The position numbers were made by a program, and so were the translations under genes. Shown piece after piece: positions 44,936 through 55,515 of a stretch of DNA of 64,000 bases (its first letter is position 1; each line of letters begins with the position of its first letter). This stretch comes from Corynebacterium bovis DSM 20582 = CIP 54.80 (GTDB lineage: Bacteria; Actinomycetota; Actinomycetes; Mycobacteriales; Mycobacteriaceae): the NCBI RefSeq assembly GCF_030408615.1, contig NZ_CP047187.1, positions 806,001-870,000 of the forward strand. Reading direction: 5' to 3'. The notes under the pieces were generated by a model. It was not told the DNA's origin. It saw only the letters and a program-made list of their open reading frames with translations, and searched no databases.

Positions 44936-45169
44936 TGTGTGTTCCCTTTCCCTCGTCTCGCCTCGTCGTCCCGCGTCGTCCCCGGCCAGGGGCCCCGCGG
45001 CCACGGTCCGCGGACCGGCCGGGTCACCGGGGCGTCCCGTCGAGCACCGGAACCCATCCTGCCACAGGCCCCGGACACCGCCCCCGCAGACGGGGACACC
45101 CCGGCCCCGACCGTCGGCTGACGGTGGGACCGGGGTGCGCCCGGGTGGGGGAGTGACCCCGACGGTGTC

Positions 45170-45835
45170 CTAGGACTCGTCGGACTCGGGGGCCTCGGTG
45201 GCCTCCGGCTCCTCCGGGTCGGCCGGGGCGGACTCGACCTCGCCGTCCTCGCCGAGGGCCTCCTCGGTGTCCTCCGGGAGCTCCTCCTCCTGCGGCTCGA
45301 CGATGTTGACGATGAGCGTCTCCGGGTCGGAGACGAGGGTGCAGTTGCCCGGCATCTGCAGGTCGGAGGCGACGATCTGGTCGCCGATCTCCTTGCCCTC
45401 GATGGAGACGACGATCTCCTCGGGGATGTTGAGGACGTCGGCCTCGACGGTGACGACGTCGGCGTCCTGGGTGACGAGCGCGCCCGGGGCGGCCTCACCG
45501 GTGGTGACGACCGGCACGTCGACCTCGACCTTCTCGCCGCGCTTCACGGAGAGGAGGTCGGCGTGGTCGACGTCCATCGTGAGGACGTTCTGGTCGACGG
45601 CCTTGATCATCGCGAGGTGCTTCTCGCCCTCGACCTCGACCTCGACGACGGCGTTCGCGCCCTGGTGGCGGAGAATGCTGTGGAACTCGAGGATGTTGAG
45701 GCTGACGTGGATCGGCTCGTGGAACGATCCGTAGATGACGGCCGGGATGCGGAAGTCACGGCGCAGGCGACGTGCGGCGCCCTTGCCGAACTCGGTGCGA
45801 GGCTGTGCCTGGAGCACGGTGATGTCGTGAGCCAC
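45170..45835 (-). CDS. rplY: 50S ribosomal protein L25/general stress protein Ctc
   Basis: Binds 5S rRNA. The N-terminal L25 domain (about 1-95) begins MAHDITVLQAQPRTEFGKGAARRLRR with IPAVIYG, and the TL5-type C-terminal beta domain runs to about 185. The last 40 residues are a very acidic Glu/Asp tail (EEELPEDTEEALGEDGE in part), common in actinobacterial Ctc. GTG 45835 has AAGGAG 6 nt upstream. A T-run hairpin lies 45 nt ahead of the start and may act as an attenuator. Confidence 0.95.
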   Translation of the reverse strand: MAHDITVLQAQPRTEFGKGAARRLRRDFRIPAVIYGSFHEPIHVSLNILEFHSILRHQGANAVVEVEVEGEKHLAMIKAVDQNVLTMDVDHADLLSVKRGEKVEVDVPVVTTGEAAPGALVTQDADVVTVEADVLNIPEEIVVSIEGKEIGDQIVASDLQMPGNCTLVSDPETLIVNIVEPQEEELPEDTEEALGEDGEVESAPADPEEPEATEAPESDES

Positions 45836-46173
45836 GGTGCAACTCCTTCAGTGTTGTCGGGATGAGCGGGGTACGGCCATAAAAAAGGCCGCGGTTCTCG
45901 CGGCGGTGGGCGTCCCACGTCGTCCCTGCCCCTCATGACGGACATGAAGGAGACCAGGCCGATGGAACTGATGCGCGCCGATAACGGTCAGCAGGTGCCG
46001 ACCCTCGCCGAGACAGGGGGCACGTTACCAGGGTGGGGGAGCCGCCCGGAAATCCGGTGCCCCCCGGCGCGGGCCTGGTGCGGGCGCGGCCCCCGGATGC
46101 GACCTCCCGGCGCGGCGGGTGGCGCGGGCCCCGACCTGTCACGGGGACGGGGACGGGGACGGGGCCGGCCGTG
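45836..46173 (-). other. 338-bp gap between prs and rplY
   Basis: Contains the T-run terminator (45881-45904). A TAACGT hexamer on the minus strand (46022-46027) could start an rplY leader of about 180 nt. No gene is supported; open frames here are continuations of shadow frames. Confidence 0.4.
45881..45904 (-). terminator. Rho-independent terminator upstream of rplY
   Basis: Read on the minus strand: GCCGCG (45904-45899 side), loop AGAAC, CGCGGC, then C and six T. It is one of few canonical intrinsic terminators in the window. It lies about 270 nt after the prs stop and only 45 nt before rplY, so it can end prs transcription or attenuate rplY. Confidence 0.75.
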
Positions 46174-47145
46174 CTACTCGAACAGCGTCGTGACGGAGCC
46201 GTTCTCGAAGATCTCGTGGATCGTCTTCGCCAGCAGCGGGGCGATGGACAGCACCGTGAGGTTGTCCCAGCCCTCGGTGGACTGCGGGAGCGTGTCCGTC
46301 GTGATGACCTCCCGGGCACCGCAGGCCGTCAGGCGCTCGCGGGCCGGGTCGGAGAACACGCCGTGCGTGGTGGCGATGATGACGTCGCCCGCACCGGCCT
46401 CCCGGAGCACCCGGACGGCGCCGGCGATCGTGCCGCCGGTGTCGATCATGTCGTCGAGGAGCACGCACGTGCGGCCGTTGACGTCACCGACGACCCGGTT
46501 GGCCTTGACCTGGTTGGCGACGTCGATGTCGCGGGTCTTGTGGATGAACGCCAGCGGGGCGCCGCCGAGGACGTACGCCCACTTCTCGGCGACCTTCACC
46601 CGGCCGGCGTCGGGGGAGACGACGCAGATGTTGTCGAGGTCGTACTTGTCCTTGACGTAGTCCGTGAGGATCGGCATGGCGTGCATGTGGTCGACCGGGC
46701 CGTCGAAGAAGCCCTGGATCTGGTCGGTGTGGAGGTCCACCGAGACGATGCGGTCCGCGCCGGCGGCCTTGAGCAGGTCGGCGATGAGGCGGGCGGAGAT
46801 CGGCTCACGCCCGCGGTGCTTCTTGTCCTGCCGGGCGTAGGGGTAGAACGGCAGGACGGCGGTGATGCGCTTGGCGGACCCGCGCTTGAGCGCGTCGATC
46901 ATGATGAGCTGTTCCATGACCCACTTGTTCAGCGGCTGCGGGTGGGACTGCAGCACGAAGGCGTCGGAGCCGCGGACGGATTCCTCGAAGCGGACGAAGA
47001 TCTCGCCGTTGGCGAAGTCACGCGCGGTCGTCGGTGTCACCTCGATCCCCAGTTCCTTGGCCACGGCGTCACCCAGGGCGGGGTGAGCGCGACCGGAGAA
47101 CAGCATGAGGTTCTTCTGGTTGTCGATCCAATGCGTGGTGGACAC
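46174..47145 (-). CDS. prs: Ribose-phosphate pyrophosphokinase
   Basis: Makes PRPP from ribose-5-phosphate and ATP for nucleotide, His, Trp and decaprenyl-phosphoryl-arabinose synthesis. Class I motifs are all present: LMLFSGRAHPALGDAVAKELG, FPYARQD-type PFYPYARQDKKHRGREPISARL, VVSPDAGRVKVAEKWA and the PRPP loop VLLDDMIDTGGTIAGA. 323 residues, normal length. GTG 47145 has GGAAGGG 8 nt upstream. It follows glmU on the same strand with a 184-bp gap, as Rv1017c/Rv1018c. Confidence 0.97.
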   Translation of the reverse strand: MSTTHWIDNQKNLMLFSGRAHPALGDAVAKELGIEVTPTTARDFANGEIFVRFEESVRGSDAFVLQSHPQPLNKWVMEQLIMIDALKRGSAKRITAVLPFYPYARQDKKHRGREPISARLIADLLKAAGADRIVSVDLHTDQIQGFFDGPVDHMHAMPILTDYVKDKYDLDNICVVSPDAGRVKVAEKWAYVLGGAPLAFIHKTRDIDVANQVKANRVVGDVNGRTCVLLDDMIDTGGTIAGAVRVLREAGAGDVIIATTHGVFSDPARERLTACGAREVITTDTLPQSTEGWDNLTVLSIAPLLAKTIHEIFENGSVTTLFE

Positions 47146-47329
47146 GTGTAGGGCCCTTCCGGCTATGCGTGCAGTTGCGGTCTTCGGTGGGGTCGCGCCG
47201 CCACGTCGCCGCCGTGGACCGGGGTGCAGCCCGGCGTCGGCGGGTGGCGACCGGGGACCATGTTATGCGCCGCAGCGGTTCCCCGACAAAGAGCAGGGGA
47301 CCCCGCGCACGGCGGGCGGCGCCGGCCGG

Positions 47330-48991
47330 TCAGCGGTCGCCGGCCGCCGTGTCGTCGTCGCCGGGCGTGCCGGCGGCCGGGTCGTCGTCGCCGGTACCGG
47401 CTCCGGCACCGTCCCCCCGGGCGGCGAGCGCGGCCGCGGCGGCCTCGGCCGGGGGCGTGCCCGGGCGGCGGCGCTGCACCCACCCCTCGATGGTGCGCTG
47501 CCGGCCCCCGGACACGGCGAGCGCCCCCGGCGGGACGTCGTCCTTGATGACCGTCCCGGCCCCGGAGTACGCGCCGTCGCCGACGGTGACGGGGGCGATG
47601 AACATCGTGTCCGACCCGGTGCGGACGTGGTTGCCGACGGTCGTGTGGTGCTTGGTCACGCCGTCGTAGTTGACGAAGACGCTCGACGCCCCGATGTTCG
47701 AGTACTCGCCGATCGTCGCGTCGCCGACGTAGGTGAGGTGCGGGACCTTCGACCCGCGCCCGATCTCGGCGTTCTTCGTCTCGACGAACCCGCCGAGCTT
47801 GCCCTCGTCGTGGAGGACCGTGCCGGGCCGCAGGTACGTGTAGGGGCCGACCTGCGCGCGCTCGCCGATCCGGGCGCCGTGCGCGTGGACCCGCACGACA
47901 CTGGAGTCCGCGCCGACGGTGACGTCGAGCAGCGTCGTGTCCGGGCCGATCTCGCACCGGTCACCGACGGTCGTCGACCCCCGCAACTGGGTGCCGGGGT
48001 GGACGGTGACGTCCTGCCCGACGGTGACGTCGACGTCGATCCACGTCGTCGCGGGGTCGACGACGGTCGCCCCGCCCCGCATGACGGCCTCGACCGTGCG
48101 CCGGTTGAGCTCCGCCCCGGCCGAGGCGAGCTGCACCCGGTCGTTGACCCCGGCGAGTTCCCGGTGGTCGTCCGCCCGGTGCGCGCGGACGGGGTGGCCG
48201 TCGCCGCGGGCGATCGCGAGCACGTCGGTGAGGTACAGCTCGCCCTGCGCGTTGTCCGTGCGCAGCCGGCCCAGCGCGGCGCGGAGGAGCGTCGCGTCGA
48301 AGGCGAAGACGCCGGAGTTGACCTCGTCGACCTCGCGCTGCTCCGGCGTGGCGTCCTTCTCCTCGACGATGGCGGTGACCTCGCCCTCGACGTTGCGGAT
48401 GATGCGGCCGTAGCCCGTCGGGTCCGGGATGCGGGTGGTGAGGACGGTCACCGCGGTGGGGATCGCGGTGTGCGCCCGGTGGAGGTCGGCGAGGGTCTCC
48501 GACGTGAGCAGCGGCACGTCGGCGTTCGTGACGATGACGGTGCCCTCGAAGCCCTCGAGGGCGGTCATGCCGCACTGCACCGCGTGGCCCGTGCCGTTCT
48601 GCTCCTCCTGGACGGCGACGGCGACCGGGCAGGCGAGGGTGCCGGCGACGGCGTGCACGGCGGGTTCAACCTGGTCACGGCCGTGGCCGACGACCGCGAC
48701 GACGGTCTCCGGGTGCAGGCCCGCCGCGGCGTGGAGGCTGTGGGACAGCAGGCTCCGCCCGCCGATCTCGTGGAGCGTCTTCTGGGTGGCGGACCTCATG
48801 CGGGTGCCGGCACCGGCGGCGAGGACGACGACCGCGACCGGGCCGGGCGGGGTGTCCGTCGGGTCCGTCGGGTCCGGGGCCCCCGGGGTCGCCGGGGAGG
48901 TCGGGGTGGTCGCTGCGGTGCCTGCGGTGGTGCCGGGACCGTCCGTCCGGGTGGTCTCGGGGTCGCCGGTGCTGTCGGTGCTGCTGGTCAC
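47330..48991 (-). CDS. glmU: Bifunctional GlcNAc-1-P uridyltransferase/GlcN-1-P acetyltransferase
   Basis: Makes UDP-GlcNAc for peptidoglycan. The uridyltransferase domain has [25 protein letters not shown] and [10 protein letters not shown]. The left-handed beta-helix acetyltransferase domain has the hexapeptide repeats through [21 protein letters not shown] and [23 protein letters not shown]. 553 residues against about 490 usual: the first 49 are a Thr/Pro/Asp-rich extension and the last 50 an Ala/Asp/Gly tail. The conserved core starts near residue 50, so a later start is possible; GTG 48991 is kept because AAAGAG lies upstream. Confidence 0.95.
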   Translation of the reverse strand: MTSSTDSTGDPETTRTDGPGTTAGTAATTPTSPATPGAPDPTDPTDTPPGPVAVVVLAAGAGTRMRSATQKTLHEIGGRSLLSHSLHAAAGLHPETVVAVVGHGRDQVEPAVHAVAGTLACPVAVAVQEEQNGTGHAVQCGMTALEGFEGTVIVTNADVPLLTSETLADLHRAHTAIPTAVTVLTTRIPDPTGYGRIIRNVEGEVTAIVEEKDATPEQREVDEVNSGVFAFDATLLRAALGRLRTDNAQGELYLTDVLAIARGDGHPVRAHRADDHRELAGVNDRVQLASAGAELNRRTVEAVMRGGATVVDPATTWIDVDVTVGQDVTVHPGTQLRGSTTVGDRCEIGPDTTLLDVTVGADSSVVRVHAHGARIGERAQVGPYTYLRPGTVLHDEGKLGGFVETKNAEIGRGSKVPHLTYVGDATIGEYSNIGASSVFVNYDGVTKHHTTVGNHVRTGSDTMFIAPVTVGDGAYSGAGTVIKDDVPPGALAVSGGRQRTIEGWVQRRRPGTPPAEAAAAALAARGDGAGAGTGDDDPAAGTPGDDDTAAGDR

Positions 48992-49258
48992 GGGTTACTG
49001 CTCTTTTCTTCTCGACGCTGTCGTGGACGCGGTGGCCCGGGACACGGCTCCGGGGTCCGGCCCGGACGCCGCGCCCTGCCGGGCGGGCCGCCGCCGGTCC
49101 GGCCGTTCCCGACCACTCTAATCCCCGTCGCGGATTCCCCGGCGGTGGTGACCCGCCCCGCGCGTCCCGGCCGCCGCGCCCGGCCGGCGGCCTGTCACGG
49201 TCCCCGCGCCGGCCCCCGCCGCGACCCCGCCGCAACCTCGCGTGCCCCCGTGCGTGAG

Positions 49259-49330
49259 CTCCCCCACCAGGACTCGAACCTGGAATGACGGTACCAAAAA
49301 CCGGAGTGTTGCCAATTACACCATGGGGGA
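49259..49330 (-). tRNA. tRNA-Gln (TTG)
   Basis: The minus strand folds as a 72-nt tRNA. The acceptor TCCCCCA/TGGGGGA starts at 49330, the D arm holds GGTGTAATTGGCAAC, and the anticodon loop TTTTGGT gives TTG (reads CAA). The T arm is CCAGG-TTCGAGT-CCTGG and the discriminator G73 is typical of glutamine tRNA. CCA is not encoded. It lies between glmU and mfd. Confidence 0.95.
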
Positions 49331-49486
49331 CCGCGGAGCCCGGGGCGTCGAGCCCCGTCCCGGCGGCGCCGGACGGGTCCGGGCGCGGCGGGCGGTTCCG
49401 CGCGGGACACATTACCTCACCCCGTGACCCCGGCCGACCCCCGTCGCCCGGCGGTCACCCCGCCGGGTCACCGTCCGGCCCGTCGT

Positions 49487-49492
49487 TAGACT
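49487..49492 (+). promoter_or_regulatory. -10 hexamer TAGACT for mfd
   Basis: TAGACT lies 8 nt before ATG 49501, leaderless arrangement. Confidence 0.55.
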
Positions 49493-49500
49493 GTGCACCC

Positions 49501-52500
49501 ATGAGCTCCGCCAGCCCCTCACGCACCCCGGGACCGCAGACCCCGGACCCGCAGACCCCGTCCGCCCCGGCCGACCCCGGTCCGGCCGCGCCCCCGCTGT
49601 CCGGGGTCCTCGCCGCGGCGGCGAAGGACACGAAGCTCCGCGGCCTCGTCACGCACGTCGGGGAGAGCCGGCTGGCGCTCCGCGGCCCGGACGGCGTCGG
49701 ACCCTTCGCCCTGGGGGTGCTGGCGCAGCACGCCCCGGTGCTCGTCGTCACGGCGACCGGGCGGCAGGCGGAGGACCTCACCGCCGAGCTGCGGTCGATG
49801 CTCGGGGACACGGTGGACATGTTCCCCTCGTGGGAGACCCTGCCGCACGAGAAGCTGTCGCCCGGCGTGGAGACCGTGTCCCGGCGGATGCGGGTCCTGC
49901 GGCGGCTCGCCGGCGCGCGGTCCGGCGCGGCGGCGGGGCCGCGGGTCGTCGTCGCCCCCACGCGGTCGGTCGTGCAGCCGGTCATGGAGGGCCTCGGCGA
50001 CGTCGAACCGGTGCACCTCGCCGAGGGGGCGGAGGTCGACTTCGCGGGGCTGCGGGAGCGCCTCGTCGAGATCGGGTACACGCACGTCGACGTCGTCGGG
50101 AAGCGGGGCGAGTTCGCCACCCGCGGCGGGATCATCGACGTCTTCCCCGGCACCGCGGAGATGCCGGTGCGCGTCGACTTCTGGGGCGACGAGGTCAGCG
50201 AGATCCGCGTGTTCTCCGTCGGGGACCAGCGGACGGTGCCGGACGTCACGCCGGGGACCGTCGACATCTACCCGTGCCGGGAACTGCTGCTCGGCGAGGA
50301 CGTCGCCCGCCGCGCCGGGGAGCTCGCGCGGGAGCACGCGGGCAACCCGGAGCTCGCGGACATGCTCCACGCGATCAGCCAGCGGCAGGCGGTCCAGGGC
50401 ATGGAGTCCCTCATCCCGGTGCTGTTCCGGGGGCGGATGGTGACGCTGCCGGAACTCATGCCGGAGGGCACGCACACCGTCGTCGTCGCGCCGGCGGCCG
50501 TGGCGCGCCGGGCGGAGGACCTGCGGGCGACCGGGGCGGAGTTCCTCCGCGCCGGGTGGGAGGTCGCCGCGATGGGAGGGTCGGCGCCGGTCGACGTCGC
50601 CGCCCTCGACGCGGACGGGGAGAACGTCGACACGTCGGCGTACCGCACGGTCGACGCGCTCCGGGCGACCCAGGACCGGCTCGGCCGCCCGTGGTGGACC
50701 CTGTCGCCGACCGGCGTGTCCGACGCGGAGGAGGGCTTCGACGCCGAGGCCCTCGAACTGGACTACGCTCCGGCGCCCCGGCCGCACGGCGACCTCGAGG
50801 CCATCGGGGCGATGATGGGGACGGTCCGGGAGCGGGTCGCCGCCGGCGGGCGCGTCGCCTACGTCGCGCCGACGCCGACGGTGGTGGCGCGCATGTACCG
50901 CCGGTTCGCCGAGGCGGGGATCCCGGTCGAGGTTGTCGACGTCGACCTCAGCGGGCTGCGCGGGGAGGGCCGTCACCGCCACGCGCGGGGCACCGCCGCG
51001 GACGCCCCGGCGGCGGGGACGGTGAGCCTGTACCGGGCGGTCGTCCACGCGGGCCTGGACTTCCCCCGCCGCGGCGAGGACGGTGACCTGCTCGTCATCA
51101 CGGAGACGGACGTCACGGGCAACCGGGTGGACGCGCAGGCCACGGGGCGGAAGCGTCCCGCGCGCAAGCGGAACCGCGTCGACCCCCTCGACCTCAGCCC
51201 GGGCGACCTCGTCGTCCACGACTCGCACGGCATCGGCCGGTTCGTCCGGATGACCGAGCGGACGGTCGGCAAGGGGCCGGACGCCTCCCGCCGGGAGTAC
51301 CTCGTCCTCGAGTACGCGCCGTCGAAGCGGGGCGGGCCGGGCGACCAGCTCTACGTGCCGATGGACCAGCTCGACATGCTGTCGCGGTACGTCGGCGGGG
51401 AGAAGCCCGCGCTGTCGAAGATGGGTGGGGCGGACTGGAAGAACGCCAAGCGCAAGGCCCGGGGCGCGGTGCGGGAGATCGCCGGCGAACTCGTCCAGCT
51501 CTACGCGGCGCGGCAGGCGGCCCCCGGGTACGCCTTCGCCCCGGACAGCCCGTGGCAGCGGCAGATGGAGGAGGCCTTCCCGTTCACCGAGACGGAGGAC
51601 CAGTACAACGCCATCGAGGCGGTGAAGGCCGACATGGAGAAGCCGGTGCCGATGGACCGGGTCATCGTCGGTGACGTCGGCTACGGCAAGACCGAGGTCG
51701 CGGTGCGGGCGGCGTTCAAGGCCGTGCAGTCGGGGAAGCAGGTCGCCGTCCTTGCGCCGACGACGCTGCTGGCCCAGCAGCACTTCCGCACGTTCACCGA
51801 GCGGATGCAGGACTTCCCGACGACGATCCGGGAGCTGTCCCGGTTCACGACCCCGGCGGAGTCGAAGGAGGTCATCCGCGGGCTCGCGGACGGCACGGTC
51901 GACATCGTCATCGGCACCCACCGGCTGCTCCAGACGGGGGTGAGCTGGAAGAACCTGGGGCTCGTCGTCGTCGACGAGGAGCAGCGCTTCGGCGTCGAGC
52001 ACAAGGAGCACATCACGTCGCTGCGGACGCACGTCGACGTCCTCACGATGTCCGCGACGCCCATCCCGCGCACCCTGGAGATGTCGATGGCCGGCATCCG
52101 GGAGATGTCGACGATCCTCACCCCGCCGGAGGACCGCCACCCGGTGCTCACCTACGTCGGGCCGAAGGACGACCGGCACGTCGCCGCGGCGATCCGGCGC
52201 GAGCTGCTCCGCGACGGCCAGGTCTTCTACGTGCACAACAAGGTGCGCACGATCGAGGACACCGCCGCGTCCCTGCGGGAACTCGTCCCGGAGGCCCGGG
52301 TGGTCGTCGCCCACGGCCAGATGAGTGAGGAGCAGCTCGAGACGACGGTCCAGGGGTTCTGGGACCGGGAGTTCGACGTCCTCGTGTGCACGACGATCGT
52401 CGAGACCGGTCTGGACATCGCCAACGCGAACACCCTCATCGTCGAGAACGCTCACCACATGGGCCTGTCCCAGCTGCACCAGCTGCGGGGTCGGGTGGGG

Positions 52501-53289
52501 CGGTCCCGTGAGCGCGGGTACGCCTACTTCCTCTACCCGAAGGGGGAGACGCTGACGGAGACGTCCTACGACCGGTTGACGACCATCGCGGAGAACAACG
52601 ACCTCGGCGCGGGCATGGCCGTGGCGATGAAGGACCTCGAGATGCGCGGTGCCGGCAACGTCCTCGGCGCGGAGCAGTCGGGGCACATCGCCGGCGTCGG
52701 CTTCGACCTGTACGTCCGCCTCGTCGGCGAGGCGGTGGAGGCGTTCCGGGCCCTCGCCGACGGCGAGCCCGTCGACGGGACGGAGGACGAGAAGAAGGAG
52801 ATCCGCATCGACCTGCCCGTCGACGCGCACATCCCGGTGGAGTACGTCGCGAGTGAACGGCTCCGCCTGGAGGCGTACCGGAAGCTCGCCGAGGCGGAGG
52901 ACGACGACGCCGTGGAGCAGGTCATGGCCGAGCTGCGGGACCGGTACGGCGAGCCGCCGGAGCAGGTGCACCGGCTGACGGTCATCGCCCGGTTGCGGAT
53001 GCTGTGCCGGGACCTCGGGGTCCACGAGCTCGTCGCGACGGGGTCGAAGATCAGCGTGAGCCCGGTGGACCTGCAGGATTCGGGGCAGGTGCGGCTCAAG
53101 CGGCTGTTCCCCGCCGGGGTGTACCGGGCGACGACGAAGGTCGTGCTCGTCCCGGCGCCGCGGAAGGGGCAGGGGATGCGGGTGGTGCCGTTGCGGGACG
53201 ACGAGCTGGTCCAGTGGTGCGCGGACATGCTCACGGACCTCGCGGGGCTGCCGCGACGGCAGGTCGCGGGGGCTCCCGCCGACCGGTGA
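49501..53289 (+). CDS. mfd: Transcription-repair coupling factor
   Basis: Removes RNA polymerase stalled at lesions and recruits UvrA. Domains in order over 1262 residues: UvrB-homology part (about 30-400, with [14 protein letters not shown] and [10 protein letters not shown]), RNAP-binding CarD/RID-like domain (about 560-630, [17 protein letters not shown]), RecG-like motor with Walker [43 protein letters not shown] and [16 protein letters not shown], then the C-terminal UvrA-masking domain. The first 35 residues are Pro/Thr-rich. The start is defined by the -10 element; the frame further upstream crosses the tRNA-Gln gene. Confidence 0.97.
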   Translation: MSSASPSRTPGPQTPDPQTPSAPADPGPAAPPLSGVLAAAAKDTKLRGLVTHVGESRLALRGPDGVGPFALGVLAQHAPVLVVTATGRQAEDLTAELRSMLGDTVDMFPSWETLPHEKLSPGVETVSRRMRVLRRLAGARSGAAAGPRVVVAPTRSVVQPVMEGLGDVEPVHLAEGAEVDFAGLRERLVEIGYTHVDVVGKRGEFATRGGIIDVFPGTAEMPVRVDFWGDEVSEIRVFSVGDQRTVPDVTPGTVDIYPCRELLLGEDVARRAGELAREHAGNPELADMLHAISQRQAVQGMESLIPVLFRGRMVTLPELMPEGTHTVVVAPAAVARRAEDLRATGAEFLRAGWEVAAMGGSAPVDVAALDADGENVDTSAYRTVDALRATQDRLGRPWWTLSPTGVSDAEEGFDAEALELDYAPAPRPHGDLEAIGAMMGTVRERVAAGGRVAYVAPTPTVVARMYRRFAEAGIPVEVVDVDLSGLRGEGRHRHARGTAADAPAAGTVSLYRAVVHAGLDFPRRGEDGDLLVITETDVTGNRVDAQATGRKRPARKRNRVDPLDLSPGDLVVHDSHGIGRFVRMTERTVGKGPDASRREYLVLEYAPSKRGGPGDQLYVPMDQLDMLSRYVGGEKPALSKMGGADWKNAKRKARGAVREIAGELVQLYAARQAAPGYAFAPDSPWQRQMEEAFPFTETEDQYNAIEAVKADMEKPVPMDRVIVGDVGYGKTEVAVRAAFKAVQSGKQVAVLAPTTLLAQQHFRTFTERMQDFPTTIRELSRFTTPAESKEVIRGLADGTVDIVIGTHRLLQTGVSWKNLGLVVVDEEQRFGVEHKEHITSLRTHVDVLTMSATPIPRTLEMSMAGIREMSTILTPPEDRHPVLTYVGPKDDRHVAAAIRRELLRDGQVFYVHNKVRTIEDTAASLRELVPEARVVVAHGQMSEEQLETTVQGFWDREFDVLVCTTIVETGLDIANANTLIVENAHHMGLSQLHQLRGRVGRSRERGYAYFLYPKGETLTETSYDRLTTIAENNDLGAGMAVAMKDLEMRGAGNVLGAEQSGHIAGVGFDLYVRLVGEAVEAFRALADGEPVDGTEDEKKEIRIDLPVDAHIPVEYVASERLRLEAYRKLAEAEDDDAVEQVMAELRDRYGEPPEQVHRLTVIARLRMLCRDLGVHELVATGSKISVSPVDLQDSGQVRLKRLFPAGVYRATTKVVLVPAPRKGQGMRVVPLRDDELVQWCADMLTDLAGLPRRQVAGAPADR

Positions 53290-53306
53290 CGCGGGGGGCC
53301 ACCGGG

Positions 53307-53312
53307 TAGACT
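53307..53312 (+). promoter_or_regulatory. -10 hexamer TAGACT for mazG
   Basis: TAGACT lies 7 nt before ATG 53320. The same hexamer serves mfd 3.8 kb upstream. Confidence 0.55.
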
Positions 53313-53319
53313 GCCTCCC

Positions 53320-54576
53320 ATGTCTGTCGTTCTGCTCGATCCCCGGTTCCCCGCGATGATCCCCGTCGACGCCGTGCAGCTCCTCGGCGGCGACGTCTCC
53401 TACACGGAGGAGGTCCCGGTCCGGGTGCGGTGGATCATCGCCGATCTCGGCGGCCACACGGTCGAGGAGTCCGACGTCCTCGTGACGACGGATCTCGAGC
53501 ACGAACTCGTCGAGGAGCGCCTGGAGCGGGGCGACGACCTCGTCACGGCCCCGTCGCTGCTCGTCCACCTGGAGCCGGACTGGGAGCTCGAGGCCCCGGC
53601 GGGGTCGTCCGACCCGGTGACGGTGTCCGGGGGCGGGGTCGTCGACGGCCAGATCGTCGGCACGGACGAGCACACGGTCGCCGTCGCCGGGCTGCGGCGG
53701 ACGACGCGCACGGACGTCCCGGCGTCCGTCATGGACGAGATCGAGGACGCGGTGGCGCTCATGGCCCGGGCGCTCCGGCAGGGGGAGTGGGAGCAGTCGA
53801 TGTCCCACGGTGACCTCGTCCGTCACCTCCGGGAGGAGACGGAGGAGTTCGCCGAGGTCGTCGCCCTGTGGGAGGCTGCGGCGGGGGACGACGCCGCCCC
53901 GCGCGGTGAGCACGGCGGGCAGGTGCGCGTCGACCGGTGGCTCGAGCAGGAGCTCTGCACGGAACTGGCGGACGTCCTGCTCCAGGTGCTGTTCCACGCG
54001 GAGATCGCGAACCGGCGCGGCGCCTTCGACATCGGCCATGTCGCGGGGGCGTTCGTCGCGAAGCTGCGGTCGCGGGCACCGTACCTGTTCGAGGACGTCG
54101 AGCGCCCCGTCACCGCGGCGGAGCAGAACGACCTGTGGGCGCGGGGGAAGGAGCGGGAGGCGCGCGAGCGGGCGTCCCGCGCCGGTGGCCTCGGGGTCGA
54201 CGGCGACGACGGGGAGCCGGGGGCCGCCGCGGCCGCCCGCGACGCCCTGCGGGAGCAGGTCGGGGTCGACGGCGACCGGGAGGAGTCGGCGCTCGCGGCC
54301 GCGGAGCAGGTCATCCGCGAGGCGCGCGGCCTCGGGCTCAGTGACGGGGACATCCCCGGGGAGATCCGCTTCCCGGCGGTGGGCTTCGAGCGGGACCGCG
54401 TCGGTGACGCGGACCGGCGGCTCGTCGCGGCGGTCGAGGAGTTCCGCACGGTGCTCCGGGACCGGGCGGGGAGCGCGGCGGACACGGCCGGCACCACCGG
54501 CGCACACGGCACCACCGGCACCGAGGGCACACCCGGCCCGGCCGGTACAGCGGGCACCGCCGGCGCGGGGAGCTGA
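53320..54576 (+). CDS. mazG: MazG nucleoside triphosphate pyrophosphohydrolase
   Basis: House-cleaning enzyme hydrolysing (d)NTPs to monophosphates. The catalytic MazG segment lies in the middle (about residues 150-260): LREETEEFAEVVALWEAA supplies the ExxE metal ligands, ELADVLLQVLFHAEIA the second pair, and NDLWARGKEREARE closes the fold. The N-terminal 140 residues form the variable domain seen in mycobacterial MazG. The C-terminal part adds Ala/Gly/Asp-rich sequence and ends in a Gly/Thr repeat (about 385-418). 418 residues is longer than the 325 of M. tuberculosis. It converges on the ABC permease with a 12-bp gap. Confidence 0.93.
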   Translation: MSVVLLDPRFPAMIPVDAVQLLGGDVSYTEEVPVRVRWIIADLGGHTVEESDVLVTTDLEHELVEERLERGDDLVTAPSLLVHLEPDWELEAPAGSSDPVTVSGGGVVDGQIVGTDEHTVAVAGLRRTTRTDVPASVMDEIEDAVALMARALRQGEWEQSMSHGDLVRHLREETEEFAEVVALWEAAAGDDAAPRGEHGGQVRVDRWLEQELCTELADVLLQVLFHAEIANRRGAFDIGHVAGAFVAKLRSRAPYLFEDVERPVTAAEQNDLWARGKEREARERASRAGGLGVDGDDGEPGAAAAARDALREQVGVDGDREESALAAAEQVIREARGLGLSDGDIPGEIRFPAVGFERDRVGDADRRLVAAVEEFRTVLRDRAGSAADTAGTTGAHGTTGTEGTPGPAGTAGTAGAGS

Positions 54577-54588
54577 GCGGCCGCCCGC

Positions 54589-55515
54589 TCAGGCCGGGTC
54601 GGGGACCCCGCCGGAGGCGGCCGGGACCGCCGCCCCCGGCCGGCGCGCGGCCCGTCGCCGGCGCCGCACGGCGGTGGGGACCAGCCCCTCGCGCGGGCCG
54701 AGGGTCCACACGACGGTGAACACCGCCGCCTGGACGAGGACGATCGTCCCGCCCGTCGAGACGTCGAGCCGGAAACTCAGCCATATCCCGGCGACGGAAC
54801 TCACCCACGCCACGAGCGGCGCGATGACGAGCATCCGCCCGATCCGCTGCGTGAGCAGGTAGGCCGTCGCGCCGGGGGTGATGAGCATGGCGACGACGAG
54901 GATGACGCCCACTGCCTGCATCGACGCGACGACGACGAGCGCGAGGGCGAGGAGCACCGTCCACCGGACGGCCCCCGTGCGGACGCCGACGGACCGCGCA
55001 TGGGCGGCGTCGAACGCCCAGAGGGTGATGTCCCGCCGCCGCAGGAGCATGACGACGAGCGCGACACCCCCGAACACCGCGACCTGCACGACGGCCGCGC
55101 GGGAGCTGCCGAGCAGGTTGCCGAAGAGGATCTCCTGGAGGTTCGTCCCGGAGGGGGTGACGGACACGAGGACGAGGCCGAGGGCGAACAGCGCGGTGAA
55201 GACGATGCCGATCGACGTGTCGCCGCGCAGCGTCGTCCGCTCCCGCACCGTCCCGACGAGCCCGACGGCGACGACCGCGGCGACGAGCGCGCCCACGGCG
55301 AAGGGCACGCCGACGATGTAGGCGACGACGACCCCCGGCAGCACCGCGTGCGACACCGCGTCGCCGAGCAGCGCCCAGCCGATGAGGATCAGCCAGCACG
55401 ACAGGACCCCGGCGACGACGGCGGTGACGGACGCGACGAGCAGGGCCCGCTGCATGAAGCCGAAGGTGAACGGTTCCGTGAGCCAGGTCAGGGCTCCGGT
55501 GAGGGTGTCGGTCAC
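54589..55515 (-). CDS. Metal (Mn/Fe/Zn) ABC transporter permease
   Basis: A 308-residue protein of the ABC-3 permease family with about eight to nine helices. Motifs include LLVASVTAVVAGVLSCWLILIGWALLGDAVSHAVLPG, read in parts, and the cytoplasmic coupling region RTTLRGDTSIGIVFTALFALG. Helices near VGVILVVAMLITPGATAYLL follow. The Arg-rich tail (RRRRRAARR) is cytoplasmic. The GTG start at 55515 overlaps the ATP-binding gene stop as GTGA, the third gene of a coupled operon. Confidence 0.93.
   Translation of the reverse strand: MTDTLTGALTWLTEPFTFGFMQRALLVASVTAVVAGVLSCWLILIGWALLGDAVSHAVLPGVVVAYIVGVPFAVGALVAAVVAVGLVGTVRERTTLRGDTSIGIVFTALFALGLVLVSVTPSGTNLQEILFGNLLGSSRAAVVQVAVFGGVALVVMLLRRRDITLWAFDAAHARSVGVRTGAVRWTVLLALALVVVASMQAVGVILVVAMLITPGATAYLLTQRIGRMLVIAPLVAWVSSVAGIWLSFRLDVSTGGTIVLVQAAVFTVVWTLGPREGLVPTAVRRRRRAARRPGAAVPAASGGVPDPA

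Noticed and set aside
49519..54507. A 1662-residue minus-strand frame opposite mfd and mazG
   Set aside because: Pure antisense shadow; both opposing genes have complete catalytic motifs.
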